Positions 9,439 to 17,698 of a stretch of 64,000 bases of DNA are shown here, piece after piece (position 1 is the first letter of the stretch; each line of letters opens with the position of its first letter). This DNA comes from JAZTYK01 sp045636925 (GTDB lineage Bacteria; Bacillota; Clostridia; Oscillospirales; Butyricicoccaceae). The notes below the pieces were generated by a model that saw only the letters and a program-made list of their open reading frames with translations, ran no database searches and was not told where the DNA came from. Location: assembly GCA_045636925.1 (NCBI GenBank), contig JAZTYK010000025.1, forward strand, positions 1 to 64,000, in the 5' to 3' direction. The position numbers were made by a program, and so were the translations under genes.

Positions 9439-9996
9439 TTACACGTCCTGTTCCCGGAGACCGTCGTGGATCTCCCGCAGATAAACAGCCAGACGCTTGA
9501 TGCAAAAAGCCAGCAGGAGCACCGCCATAAAGACCGCTACGAACAGATTGGTGCTGCGGAAGTTGAGCACACCGTCGGTCCACATTTCCTTCCAGTTGAC
9601 CCAGGCCCCAAATCCGTTGCAGGCCACCAGCAGAAGCAGCAGCCAAACGGTCTTGCCGGGTTTTTCCCGCAGAGACAGCCAGGCCTCCCGATGGATGCAC
9701 AGGACCACCGATACAGCAGAAGCCACAAGGCAGCAAAGGACAGTCTCTACCATAAGATCAAAGGGCAATGCCACGCCGCTCTGCCGCAGCACTGCCATCA
9801 GCAGATCCAGCACCGCCAGCACGCCAAAGCCCACGGCAAAGGAGGCCTTGCGGTCGGCCCGCTGCCGCTCGTCATACTCAAGCCGCAGCTTACCCTCTTT
9901 GTTTCGGGTCTTGCTCATCACCGTAATGATAATGCCGGCTGCCACCAGACCTGCAATGAGTCCCACACCATACGCCATATTCATCTCACGATCCAT
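9439..9996 (-). CDS. Four-segment membrane protein paired with XRE regulator
   Basis: A 185-residue protein of unknown function with about four hydrophobic segments: an N-terminal one near residues 8-28, two in the middle and one close to the C-terminus. A basic cytoplasmic stretch with YDERQ follows the first segment, a feature of small membrane proteins found beside XRE regulators. I chose ATG at 9996 because AGGAGGG lies six bases upstream; the frame opens 11 codons earlier without a ribosome binding site. It leads a two-gene operon with the regulator. Confidence 0.75.
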   Translation of the reverse strand: MDREMNMAYGVGLIAGLVAAGIIITVMSKTRNKEGKLRLEYDERQRADRKASFAVGFGVLAVLDLLMAVLRQSGVALPFDLMVETVLCCLVASAVSVVLCIHREAWLSLREKPGKTVWLLLLLVACNGFGAWVNWKEMWTDGVLNFRSTNLFVAVFMAVLLLAFCIKRLAVYLREIHDGLREQDV

Positions 9997-10029
9997 CCGA
10001 CACCCTCCTTTGTGTTTTTTGTTGCCCAA

Positions 10030-10058
10030 AGTGTAACATCAGTTCATCATAATGTCAA
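10030..10058 (-). promoter_or_regulatory. Consensus promoter of membrane protein-XRE pair
   Basis: Minus strand TTGACA (10053-10058), 17-base spacer, TACACT (10030-10035). The perfect -35 box suggests a promoter that needs a repressor. Confidence 0.85.
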
Positions 10059-10096
10059 GTATTTTTGACAAAATTGCAAAAATATATTTCACAGTA

Positions 10097-10134
10097 TAAA
10101 ATATCCGCTGCCGGATGCTCCGGCAGCGGATATT
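10097..10134 (-). terminator. Terminator of phosphomutase operon
   Basis: A perfect 16-bp inverted repeat, AATATCCGCTGCCGGA and its complement, with a three-base loop; followed by TTTTAT on the minus strand just past the aldo/keto reductase stop. Confidence 0.85.
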
Positions 10135-10146
10135 GTATCTATGCAC

Positions 10147-11175
10147 TTACAGCAGGCCTTTTTCCTTGCAGAAGGCCTTGAAATCCTCGTAATTCTCCCG
10201 GAGCAATGCGGGGGTATCCAGCTGATAGGGGCAGCGGGCAGCGCAGGCACCGCAATTCACGCAGTCCTCGATCTTTTTCATCTTTTCGATCCATTCGGGG
10301 GTGGTGTATTCCTGCCAAGGTGCCCGGCGCAGCATAAGGATCATGCGGGCAGCGTTGGAAATATCAATGCCGGCGGGGCAAGTGGACTTGCAGTAGCCGC
10401 AGCCGCGGCAGAAATTGCCTGCCAGCTCTGCGCGGTCACGGGCAATCACAGCCTGCAGGTCTTCGGTCATGGTGACGCCTTCTTCGGCATAGCCCAAGAA
10501 CTCAGCCAGTTCCTGCGGTTTCTGTACGCCCCAGATGGGCACGGCATTGTCATACTGGGTAAAGAAGGCATAGGCTGCCTTGGCGCTGGAGATCAGACCG
10601 CCGCTCATGGCCTTCATGGCGATCAGACCCACATTCTGCTCTTTGCAGACGCGGATTAGTTCCAGATCTGCATCGGTGGACAGGTAGCACAGAGGGAACT
10701 GTACCGTGTCATACAGGCCGCTTTTTGCGGCAGCCAGGGCAATATCCAACCGATGGGTGGTAATGCCGATGTAGCGGCATTTCCCGGCCGCTCTGGCCTC
10801 CAGCAGGGCATGGTAGGCACTTTCGGGATCATTGACATCGGGCAGTTCGGGAATATTGTGCAGCTGCCAGATATCCACGTGATCGGTCTGTAGGTCGGTA
10901 AGGCTGGTTTCCAGCTCTGCCAGCGCGCCGGCACGGGTGCGGTTCATGCTTTTGGTGGCGATGATGATATTTTCACGCACGTCATGCAGTGCATAACCGA
11001 TTTTGCTTTCGCTGTCGGTATAGAAGCGGGCGGTGTCAAAGAAGTTTACGCCGCCGTCATAGGCCTGACGCAGCAGCGCGGCCGCATCGTCACGGCTGAT
11101 GCGCTGGATGGGCAGGGCGCCGAAGCTGTTTTCGGTGACAAGCAGGCCGGTGCGGCCCAACAGTTTTTTCTTCAT
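10147..11175 (-). CDS. Aldo/keto reductase with C-terminal ferredoxin domain
   Basis: A 342-residue oxidoreductase. Residues 1-230 form the aldo/keto reductase barrel, with FGALPIQRI, NFFDTARFY holding the catalytic Asp and Tyr, IATKS, and HVDIWQLHN with the His. The C-terminal part carries two Cys clusters, CRGCGYCKSTCP and CVNCGACAARCP, so it should bind two [4Fe-4S] centres and couple ferredoxin-type electrons to substrate reduction. This fusion is common in anaerobes; substrate unknown. It is the last gene of a three-gene operon, four bases after a hypothetical gene, and ends at a strong hairpin. Confidence 0.9.
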   Translation of the reverse strand: MKKKLLGRTGLLVTENSFGALPIQRISRDDAAALLRQAYDGGVNFFDTARFYTDSESKIGYALHDVRENIIIATKSMNRTRAGALAELETSLTDLQTDHVDIWQLHNIPELPDVNDPESAYHALLEARAAGKCRYIGITTHRLDIALAAAKSGLYDTVQFPLCYLSTDADLELIRVCKEQNVGLIAMKAMSGGLISSAKAAYAFFTQYDNAVPIWGVQKPQELAEFLGYAEEGVTMTEDLQAVIARDRAELAGNFCRGCGYCKSTCPAGIDISNAARMILMLRRAPWQEYTTPEWIEKMKKIEDCVNCGACAARCPYQLDTPALLRENYEDFKAFCKEKGLL

Positions 11176-11179
11176 GGCT

Positions 11180-11758
11180 TTATTCCTCCGTATTGCGATC
11201 CACGATACCCAGTTCTATGGTTCCCGTGGACAGAAACCAATCATCGCCCTCTCGGACGCAAGCGGTATATCCCTTCATTTTGATATAGCCTTTATCACCG
11301 GTCAGCGTGATATGGAACTCCACATCTACCAGTTCTTCTGCATTTTCAATGGTCTGTTTCAGGCTGCCCAAAGCACCGGGCTCGCCGGGGGTCTTTTCCT
11401 GAACTTCCACCTTTACCTTGACATTCTCACCCACTTCGACAATCGCCTCGGCACGCCATCTGTTCAGCTGAGAGTAGTCTGTGCCACCGTTGGTGGTATT
11501 CATGTAATAATTGCCACGGATCTCGGGAGCAAGGCAATTGCACAAATCATCAAAGCTTTTGCCATTGTTGCTGTACATGGTTTCATAATAGATCTTCAGC
11601 ATGCCGCCCACAGTTCCCTGTCCGGCATATACTTTGTACAGGATGCCGCCAATGGCTCCTGCCACCACCAGAACACCAATCACCAGGCACAAAATCATCT
11701 GCTTTTTCTTGGTCTCCCAGATCGATGCCTCGATTTTCTTTGTTTGCTTTTCCTTCAT
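11180..11758 (-). CDS. Single-pass membrane-anchored hypothetical protein
   Basis: A 192-residue protein of unknown function. A basic N-terminal segment (about 1-20) is followed by one membrane helix (about 21-43), then an extracytoplasmic domain of some 145 residues that alternates short helices and beta strands, reminiscent of small secreted NTF2- or DUF4878-like domains; that likeness is weak. An ATG six bases further upstream (11764) is possible, but the AGAGG site is better placed for 11758. It sits between the phosphohexomutase and the aldo/keto reductase genes in the same operon. Confidence 0.65.
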   Translation of the reverse strand: MKEKQTKKIEASIWETKKKQMILCLVIGVLVVAGAIGGILYKVYAGQGTVGGMLKIYYETMYSNNGKSFDDLCNCLAPEIRGNYYMNTTNGGTDYSQLNRWRAEAIVEVGENVKVKVEVQEKTPGEPGALGSLKQTIENAEELVDVEFHITLTGDKGYIKMKGYTACVREGDDWFLSTGTIELGIVDRNTEE

Positions 11759-11779
11759 GATCATTGTCCTCTCAATTCT

Positions 11780-13495
11780 TTATATCTGCATCAGAATGTC
11801 CTGCGCGCTCTGCGCACAGCCGGATGCCAGGGCTTCTGCCTGCTCCAGACTGTCGCCCCGCACCAGGGCATAAATCTTGATTTTAGGCTCTGTACCCGAG
11901 GGGCGCACAATCAGGTTGCTGCCGCCCTCCAGCTCGAAATACAGCACGTCAGAGCCGGCGATATGCAGCTTGCTCTCGCCTTCTGTGCTCTTGCGGATGC
12001 CGGTCTGGTAATCACGCAGGGCACAGACTGCCTTGCCGCCAATGGCCTTGGGCGCATCCGCGCGAAGGCCTGCCATGATGCGCTGCATCCGTTCCATGCC
12101 GTCTGCGCCGGGGAACATTACATTTAAGGTTTGCTCGGCATAATAGCCGTAGGTCTCCCAGATCTCCTGCAGGCCTTCCAGCACACTCATACCCCGGCTG
12201 TGGTACCAGGCCGCCATTTCGGTCAGCAGCAGTGCACCCACCACACCGTCCTTATCCCGGGCATGGTCTCCGACCATATAGCCGTAGGATTCTTCGTAAG
12301 CTAAAATGTAATTACCTGTGCCCAGGTCTTCCATCTCTTTGACTTTTTCTGCCATGTACTTAAACCCGGTGAAGGTGTCGTGGCACTGCGCGCCATGGGC
12401 CTCGGCGATCTTGCGCGCCAGGTCGGTGGTAACCAGTGTCTTGACCACTGCCGGTTGCGCAGGCAAACTGCCGCAGCGCTTGCCGGCAGTCAGGATATAA
12501 TGCAGCAGCAGCGCACCGGTGCGATTGCCGCTGACCGGGACAAACTTACCGCTCGTATCCTTCACCTGAATGCCCACCCGGTCGGAATCGGGGTCGGTGC
12601 CCACGATAAAGTCTGCGCCCACCTGCCGAGCCAGTTCCACTGCCATGGCAAAGCCTTCAGGGTCTTCGGGGTTGGGACTTTTTACGGTGGGGAATGTTCC
12701 GTCGGGCGCCATCTGTGCCTGCACGCAGTCCAGATGCTGGATACCGGCCTCTTTCAACACCTGCGGAACAATGGAACCGCCCACGCCGTGGAAGGGAGTA
12801 TAAACCACATGGAAATCCGCTGCTACGGCAGGGATCGCGCTGCGGTCAATGGCATTTTTCAGCACGGCGTCCATATACAGGCGGTCGAATGCCGCGCCCA
12901 GATACTCTACGCTTGCCGTCTGGCCCAGCGGTTCGCCGTCCCGGGCCAGCACCGGCAGCTTTGCCATTTCTTCTGCCACCAGATCGGCCTGGGCGGGCGG
13001 CAGCTGGGCACCGCCTGCCCAATACACTTTGAATCCGTTATACTCTTTGGGATTATGGCTGGCGGTGACGTTGATGCCTGCCGCCGCGTCAAAATACCGC
13101 ACGGCAAAGGACAGCTGGGGCGTAGGGCGGCAGTCTTCAAACAAATACACCTTGATGCCGTGGCGGCGCATGGCATGGGCTGCCACACGGGCAAAATCAC
13201 GGGAGCCGATGCGGCAGTCGTAACAGATGCAGACGCCCCGCTCCTTGCCCCTGGGATCTTCACGCAGGATGACCCGGGCAAAAGCCTCGCTGGCCTGGCG
13301 CACCACGTAATGGTTCATGCGGTTGGTGCCCATGCCCATAATGCCCCGGAGTCCGGCAGTACCAAAGGAAAGATTGCGGTAAAAACGGTCTTCGATCTCC
13401 GCTTCCTGTCCGGCAATGGCGGTCAGCTCTGCGCGCTCTTCGGCGCTGAGGACATCGCTTTCCAGCCAGCGGGTATATTCATGTTGATACGTCAT
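11780..13495 (-). CDS. pgcA: Phosphoglucomutase/phosphomannomutase
   Basis: Interconverts hexose 1- and 6-phosphates for glycogen, cell wall and surface sugar synthesis. The 571 residues show the alpha-D-phosphohexomutase order: TASHNPKEYNGFKVYW with the phosphoserine near residue 146, the metal-binding GTDPDSDRVG, the sugar-binding EESYGY loop and the C-terminal RPSGTEPKIK phosphate loop. Length and motifs match Bacillus PgcA-type enzymes. The start ATG at 13495 follows AGGAGGG. It is the first gene of an operon with a hypothetical and an aldo/keto reductase. The symbol is by family likeness. Confidence 0.93.
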   Translation of the reverse strand: MTYQHEYTRWLESDVLSAEERAELTAIAGQEAEIEDRFYRNLSFGTAGLRGIMGMGTNRMNHYVVRQASEAFARVILREDPRGKERGVCICYDCRIGSRDFARVAAHAMRRHGIKVYLFEDCRPTPQLSFAVRYFDAAAGINVTASHNPKEYNGFKVYWAGGAQLPPAQADLVAEEMAKLPVLARDGEPLGQTASVEYLGAAFDRLYMDAVLKNAIDRSAIPAVAADFHVVYTPFHGVGGSIVPQVLKEAGIQHLDCVQAQMAPDGTFPTVKSPNPEDPEGFAMAVELARQVGADFIVGTDPDSDRVGIQVKDTSGKFVPVSGNRTGALLLHYILTAGKRCGSLPAQPAVVKTLVTTDLARKIAEAHGAQCHDTFTGFKYMAEKVKEMEDLGTGNYILAYEESYGYMVGDHARDKDGVVGALLLTEMAAWYHSRGMSVLEGLQEIWETYGYYAEQTLNVMFPGADGMERMQRIMAGLRADAPKAIGGKAVCALRDYQTGIRKSTEGESKLHIAGSDVLYFELEGGSNLIVRPSGTEPKIKIYALVRGDSLEQAEALASGCAQSAQDILMQI

Positions 13496-13573
13496 GGAGA
13501 AACCCTCCTGTTTCGTGTGTTTTCGGTATCACAGAGCAGATGAAGATACCACACCTATGGTATCATACTGGTT

Positions 13574-13582
13574 ATCATACCA
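13574..13582 (-). promoter_or_regulatory. Possible extended -10 promoter of pgcA operon
   Basis: Minus strand TGG-TATGAT is an extended -10 with no good -35. The same TATCATAC octamer (plus strand) occurs again 13 bases away, and GATACC...GGTATC forms an inverted repeat nearby, so a regulator may bind here. Confidence 0.4.
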
Positions 13583-13651
13583 TCTTTTCCGGTTGATTTC
13601 TACAAAAAGGTTGTAAATTAGAGAAAACTTTCTTTCTTTTTTGGGATTGTG

Positions 13652-13660
13652 TGATATAAT
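13652..13660 (+). promoter_or_regulatory. Extended -10 promoter of htrA
   Basis: TG-A-TATAAT matches an extended -10 box; no clear -35 is seen. It lies about 35 bases before the GTG start. Confidence 0.65.
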
Positions 13661-13694
13661 AGCCACATTACGACTTTTTTCGGAGGAATGTATC

Positions 13695-14918
13695 GTGCAA
13701 GACAACACCCCGTTACATAATGCGCCGCAGGTGGTATTCAGCCAGCCCGGCAAAGCCGTTGCCACGGTGGAGGCGGCCCCTGTTCCCAAATACGCGCCTG
13801 CTCAAAAGCAGGTGTCCACCGTACCCGCTTTGGGCAAGCCCGGACGCAAGCACCGCAAGCGTGTCTGGCTTCGCGCTTTGGGTCTGCTGTTACTAATGGT
13901 TTGCGTTTCTGTGGCTTCCATCCATGCTTATGTGTCGCTTACCGGCGGCATGAACGAAGGACAGAAGATCGCCAAGGTCTATCAGGACGCGCTGCCTTCT
14001 GTTGTGCTGATTTCTTCTGAGTATCCCGGCAAAGGCGACGACAAGCTGCCCGACAGCAGTACCGGCAGCGGTGTGATCGTGAAGCTGGACAATGCTGCTA
14101 CCCCCCATCCTCTGATCGTGACCAATGCCCATGTGGTGCAGGGCGCCAGCCGCATTACGGTGACGCTGCATTCCGGCAAGAAACTGGACGCGACAGTGGA
14201 AGGACTGGACGAAAACACCGATCTGGCCGTGCTGCGCATCAAGGAAAACAACCTGCCCGCCGTCCGCTTTGCAAGCAAAAGCCGTATGAGCCGGCTGCAG
14301 GCCGGCGAGACCGCCATTGTCATCGGCAACCCCTTAGGGGAAGAACTTACCGACACCATGACGGTGGGCGTGATCTCTACCACCTGCCGCGGTGTGGAAA
14401 TTGGCAGTACCATCGTAGAGATGCTGCAGACCGATGCCTCTGTCAGCCCCGGCAACTCCGGCGGCCCCATGTTTGACCTGCAGGGCAACATCATCGGCAT
14501 CATCACCAGCAAGGTGATCGAAGAAGGCGCCGAGGGCATTGGCTTTGCGTTGCCCGCTGATTTGGTAAAAAAGACCGTTACCGAGCTTGCCCTATACGGC
14601 AGCGTGGTCAGCCGTCCCATGATGGGCATTACCGTGCAGGCCATGGATCAGGCAACAGTGGATTATTATAAAGATACCTACGGTGAGATCTACGAAGTGG
14701 GCGTGATCGTCAAGGAGATCAACCCGGGCAATAATGCCTGGAAGGCCGGCCTGCGGGTGGGCGACAAGATCTTGGAGTTTGAAGGTCACGAGGTGTTTAC
14801 CGCCAATCAGGTAAACTATCTGAAAGAAAAACTGAAGATCGGTGATACCGTTACGATGAAAGTTCTGCGGAACGGACAGGAAATCGAACTTCGTTTTCAG
14901 TTGGAAGGCGCAAAATAA
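13695..14918 (+). CDS. htrA: HtrA/DegP-like serine protease with PDZ domain
   Basis: A membrane-anchored quality-control protease acting outside the membrane. The 407 residues run from a cytoplasmic basic region, through one membrane helix (about 60-80), to a trypsin-like domain with TNAHVV (His), ENTDLAVLRI (Asp) and GNSGGP (nucleophile Ser), then a single PDZ domain from about residue 300. I start it at GTG 13695 because CGGAGG lies just upstream; an ATG seven bases before is out of frame. It has its own promoter and terminator. Members of the family respond to envelope stress; whether this gene does is unknown. Confidence 0.93.
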   Translation: MQDNTPLHNAPQVVFSQPGKAVATVEAAPVPKYAPAQKQVSTVPALGKPGRKHRKRVWLRALGLLLLMVCVSVASIHAYVSLTGGMNEGQKIAKVYQDALPSVVLISSEYPGKGDDKLPDSSTGSGVIVKLDNAATPHPLIVTNAHVVQGASRITVTLHSGKKLDATVEGLDENTDLAVLRIKENNLPAVRFASKSRMSRLQAGETAIVIGNPLGEELTDTMTVGVISTTCRGVEIGSTIVEMLQTDASVSPGNSGGPMFDLQGNIIGIITSKVIEEGAEGIGFALPADLVKKTVTELALYGSVVSRPMMGITVQAMDQATVDYYKDTYGEIYEVGVIVKEINPGNNAWKAGLRVGDKILEFEGHEVFTANQVNYLKEKLKIGDTVTMKVLRNGQEIELRFQLEGAK

Positions 14919-14923
14919 ACAGT

Positions 14924-14952
14924 AAAAAGCTCTGCATCGGCAGAGCTTTTTT
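14924..14952 (+). terminator. Terminator of htrA
   Basis: AAAAAGCTCTGC and GCAGAGCTTTTTT form a stem with an ATCG loop, followed by a T run, six bases after the stop. Confidence 0.9.
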
Positions 14953-15106
14953 CATGCCAATTTCTCTTTTTCAGGTTCTTTTTTGTTTACTGCCGCAAAA
15001 TTAAAAAACAGTTCATACTCCTGTCACACATTCTTCTGCCACATGTGCTAAGATGGGTTTGTAAAGAAAGATACCTCTCTTTATCCCCTCATTCCTTACC
15101 AGAAGC

Positions 15107-15141
15107 AAAAATGCCGTCTGTTCCCCACAGACGGCATTTTT
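15107..15141. terminator. Bidirectional terminator near zinc-ribbon gene
   Basis: AAAAATGCCGTCTG and CAGACGGCATTTTT pair around a seven-base loop, with T runs on both strands. It ends the minus-strand operon that finishes at 15147. The stretch 14953-15106 shows no gene. Confidence 0.85.
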
Positions 15142-15146
15142 GTATG

Positions 15147-15374
15147 TTATAAATTATTTTTGTATGCGGAAGCATCCAAAATGATGTGCTTGCATTTGGG
15201 ACAGCAGTCACTCTCCACCTGATTGGGCGAAAGCATCGGTGTTTGCAAATGCAGGGCATAGGACTCTTTTCCATCGGGCAGCATACTGAACTTATGCTTG
15301 CGCTGACTCCAAATGGCAGCGCCGCAGTTCAGATAGCCATGCAGCATTTCCTCATCACAAAAAGGGCATTTCAT
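15147..15374 (-). CDS. Small zinc-ribbon protein, PF20097-like
   Basis: A 75-residue protein with MKCPFCDEEM at the N-terminus and CCPKCKHIILD near the C-terminus, giving two CxxC pairs for one zinc. The pattern resembles the PF20097 family of small clostridial proteins of unknown function, as I recall it. The start at 15374 is supported by AGGAG eight bases upstream; the frame extends six codons further without support. It follows homoserine dehydrogenase by 14 bases and is the last gene before a terminator. Confidence 0.75.
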   Translation of the reverse strand: MKCPFCDEEMLHGYLNCGAAIWSQRKHKFSMLPDGKESYALHLQTPMLSPNQVESDCCPKCKHIILDASAYKNNL

Positions 15375-15388
15375 TGGGCACGCTCCTC

Positions 15389-16429
15389 TCAAGACCGATA
15401 CTGCTCATCCAGCAGGCGGACAAGGTCGCTGTAGATGCCGTAGCCGGTCTGGGGCAGTTCGGGGTCGTGCTCTACCACGGTGACTCTGCCCATCAGGTCG
15501 GTTTCGATGGCCACCACGGAGGATGTGCCGGTGATGGTAGCCCACAGACTGCCGGTATCTACCTCTGTAGGACGCACCCAGGCATGGAGTCCCTGGGCAT
15601 CCCGATGACCGTGGCACAGCAGCTTGATGAGCTTGCCACGGGCTTTGGCATCTGCCATTTGTTCTGCCGTTACACCACCGATGCCGGTGCGGTCGATGTC
15701 CATGGGGGTGATGCCGGCATCCATCAGCACATTCAGCAGAGCGGTGAGTTTGGCGGCGGCATCCCAGCCGTCCAGATCCATGCTGGGGTCGGCTTCTACA
15801 AAGCCGCGGCGGCGGCCTTCTTCCATCACGGCGTCATAAGGCTGACCCTTGGCCAGTTCTTCTAAAACAAAGTTGGTGGTGGTGTTGAGAATGCCCTCTA
15901 CGCAGGTGACCTTGCAGTGACGCAGGGTCTTTTGCGCCAGATTAAACACCGGCGTGCCATCCATGACGGTGGTTTCGTAATAAAAGCCTACGCCCTGTTC
16001 TGCCGCCATATCCCGCAGTCTGCTATAGGCCCAGGCAATGGGGCCTTTGTTGGCAGAGATCACATGCTTTTTCTGCGCCAGCGCCGCTTCGATGTGGCTG
16101 AGGGCAGGCTGGCCTGTGAAGATGTTCAGGGGCGAAAGCTCTACCAGGCAGTCATAGCCGTGCATCTGTGCAATATCCAGACCGGACAGCTTGCGGTAGG
16201 CAGGATGCCCGGGGGCAAAACGCCCCTCTTCCTCCAGCTGGCGAATCGCTTCGCGCAGGTCGATGCCCTGCGCGTCTACCAAAGCGCCACGGGAACCGGT
16301 GGCGATGGCGGTGACGGCTACCTTGACACCGAACTCGGCAGCCAAAACCGCTTCTTTCTCCAACAGGATCCGGGCAAACGCCCGGGCGGCGTTGCCAAAG
16401 CCGATGAGTGCTAAATTGACAGTTTTCAT
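15389..16429 (-). CDS. hom: Homoserine dehydrogenase, short form
   Basis: Reduces aspartate semialdehyde to homoserine for threonine and methionine synthesis. The 346 residues contain the Rossmann GFGNAARA motif at about 11-18, the SANKGPIA loop with the catalytic Lys region near residue 128, NTTTNFVLEEL and the DLDGWDAAAKL segment of the substrate domain. It stops after the catalytic domain, without the C-terminal ACT domain of the usual 430-residue bacterial enzyme, so feedback control by threonine through that domain is not expected. Its ATG overlaps the dinB stop by four bases, an odd partner for an amino acid enzyme. Confidence 0.92.
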   Translation of the reverse strand: MKTVNLALIGFGNAARAFARILLEKEAVLAAEFGVKVAVTAIATGSRGALVDAQGIDLREAIRQLEEEGRFAPGHPAYRKLSGLDIAQMHGYDCLVELSPLNIFTGQPALSHIEAALAQKKHVISANKGPIAWAYSRLRDMAAEQGVGFYYETTVMDGTPVFNLAQKTLRHCKVTCVEGILNTTTNFVLEELAKGQPYDAVMEEGRRRGFVEADPSMDLDGWDAAAKLTALLNVLMDAGITPMDIDRTGIGGVTAEQMADAKARGKLIKLLCHGHRDAQGLHAWVRPTEVDTGSLWATITGTSSVVAIETDLMGRVTVVEHDPELPQTGYGIYSDLVRLLDEQYRS

Positions 16430-17664
16430 AAGTCTTCCTCCTGCGCGATGCCGCTGTGATGGATGCCCAGATCATTATCCAGCACGGCAAGGGGCTGAAT
16501 CGCGCCCTGCCCGAACCGCTGGCGGATAGCATCCATGGCGGTTTCTAATTTTTCTTGCTTTGCCCGCTTTTCCCGTGCAGGCTGATCGAAAAGCATCATC
16601 TGTTCCACCGCCTCTTCGACAGAGACCAGATTCTGCGCTGTAACGGTGATCATGCGGATGGGCTCGCGCATGTCCCAATGCTGTGTGATCAGTTCCATGG
16701 CGGTTTCTGTCAGGACAGATGCCAGATGGGTGGGGTTTTCCAGCCGCTTTTGGCGGCAAATGGAGCGGAAGGACGGATCCTTGATCGTGACCTGCACCGT
16801 ACCGCACAGCAGGCCGTGGCGGCGCATGCGGCCTGCCACACTGTCTGCCAGCACACCCACGCCCAGGCGGATATCTTCTGCACCCGTCAGATCGCGGCGG
16901 AAAGTCATGCCGTTGCCCACGCTTTTGACTTCTTTTTTCGCATACGCTGAGGCCACAGGACTGTCGTCCAGTCCGGCGGCATAGGTGTACAGTTGCCGCC
17001 CCATCTTGCCCATGTGCTTTTCCAGTATCGCCGGGTCGGCATGGGCCAGGTCACCGATGGTGCGGATATTCAGGCTCCGGAGGGTCAGTTCGGATGCCTT
17101 GCCAACAAACAGCAGGTTGCTGACCGGCATGGGCCACACCAGTTTTGGGACGGCGGCACGGTCAAAGACGGTGGTGGCATCGGGCTTGTTATAGTCGCTG
17201 CCCAGCTTGGCAAAGACCTTGCAGAAGGAAACACCCACCGAGATGGTGAGATCCAGTTCTTCCCGCACCCGGCGGCGCAGGGTGTCGGCGATCTCCCTGC
17301 CGTTGCCGAACAGATGGGTGGTGCCGGTAACATCCAGCCAGCTTTCGTCGATGCCGAAGGGCTCTACCAGATCGGTATACTGCTGATAGATCCGGTTGAC
17401 CAAACGGGAGTATTTGGTATACGCCTCCCGATGGGGAGCAACCAGTACCAGGTCGGGGCATTTCTTCTTTGCCTGCCAGATGGTCTCGGCTGTTTGAATG
17501 CCATAGCCCTTGGCCAGTTCGTTTTTAGCCAGAATGATGCCATGGCGGCTTTCGGGATCGCCGCAAACGGCCATGGGGACTTTGCGCAGCTCCGGCTGCA
17601 GGATACTTTCGACCGATGCGTAAAAGCCGTTGCAGTCACAGTGTAAAATCACGCGGTCAGACAA
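16426..17664 (-). CDS. dinB: DNA polymerase IV (Y family)
   Basis: Error-prone translesion polymerase. The 412-residue protein opens with ILHCDCNGFYASVE (first metal Asp) and has GIDESWLDVT with the second acidic pair, helix-hairpin-helix segments around residues 170-230 and a little-finger domain. TTG at 17664 is the likely start because AAAGGAGG is seven bases upstream; another TTG nine codons earlier lies before that site. The short C-terminal region has no obvious clamp-binding QLxLF, although MMLFD near the end may serve. It overlaps hom by ATGA and follows a sirtuin gene. Confidence 0.93.
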   Translation of the reverse strand: MSDRVILHCDCNGFYASVESILQPELRKVPMAVCGDPESRHGIILAKNELAKGYGIQTAETIWQAKKKCPDLVLVAPHREAYTKYSRLVNRIYQQYTDLVEPFGIDESWLDVTGTTHLFGNGREIADTLRRRVREELDLTISVGVSFCKVFAKLGSDYNKPDATTVFDRAAVPKLVWPMPVSNLLFVGKASELTLRSLNIRTIGDLAHADPAILEKHMGKMGRQLYTYAAGLDDSPVASAYAKKEVKSVGNGMTFRRDLTGAEDIRLGVGVLADSVAGRMRRHGLLCGTVQVTIKDPSFRSICRQKRLENPTHLASVLTETAMELITQHWDMREPIRMITVTAQNLVSVEEAVEQMMLFDQPAREKRAKQEKLETAMDAIRQRFGQGAIQPLAVLDNDLGIHHSGIAQEEDL

Positions 17665-17698
17665 GGAAACACCTCCTTTCCCGGGGATCAAGATCGGG

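Noticed and set aside
14953..15106. Possible small RNA between the htrA terminator and the next hairpin.
   Set aside because: A TGC-TAAGAT box is present but no -35 at any good distance, and the hairpin is explained by the minus-strand operon end.
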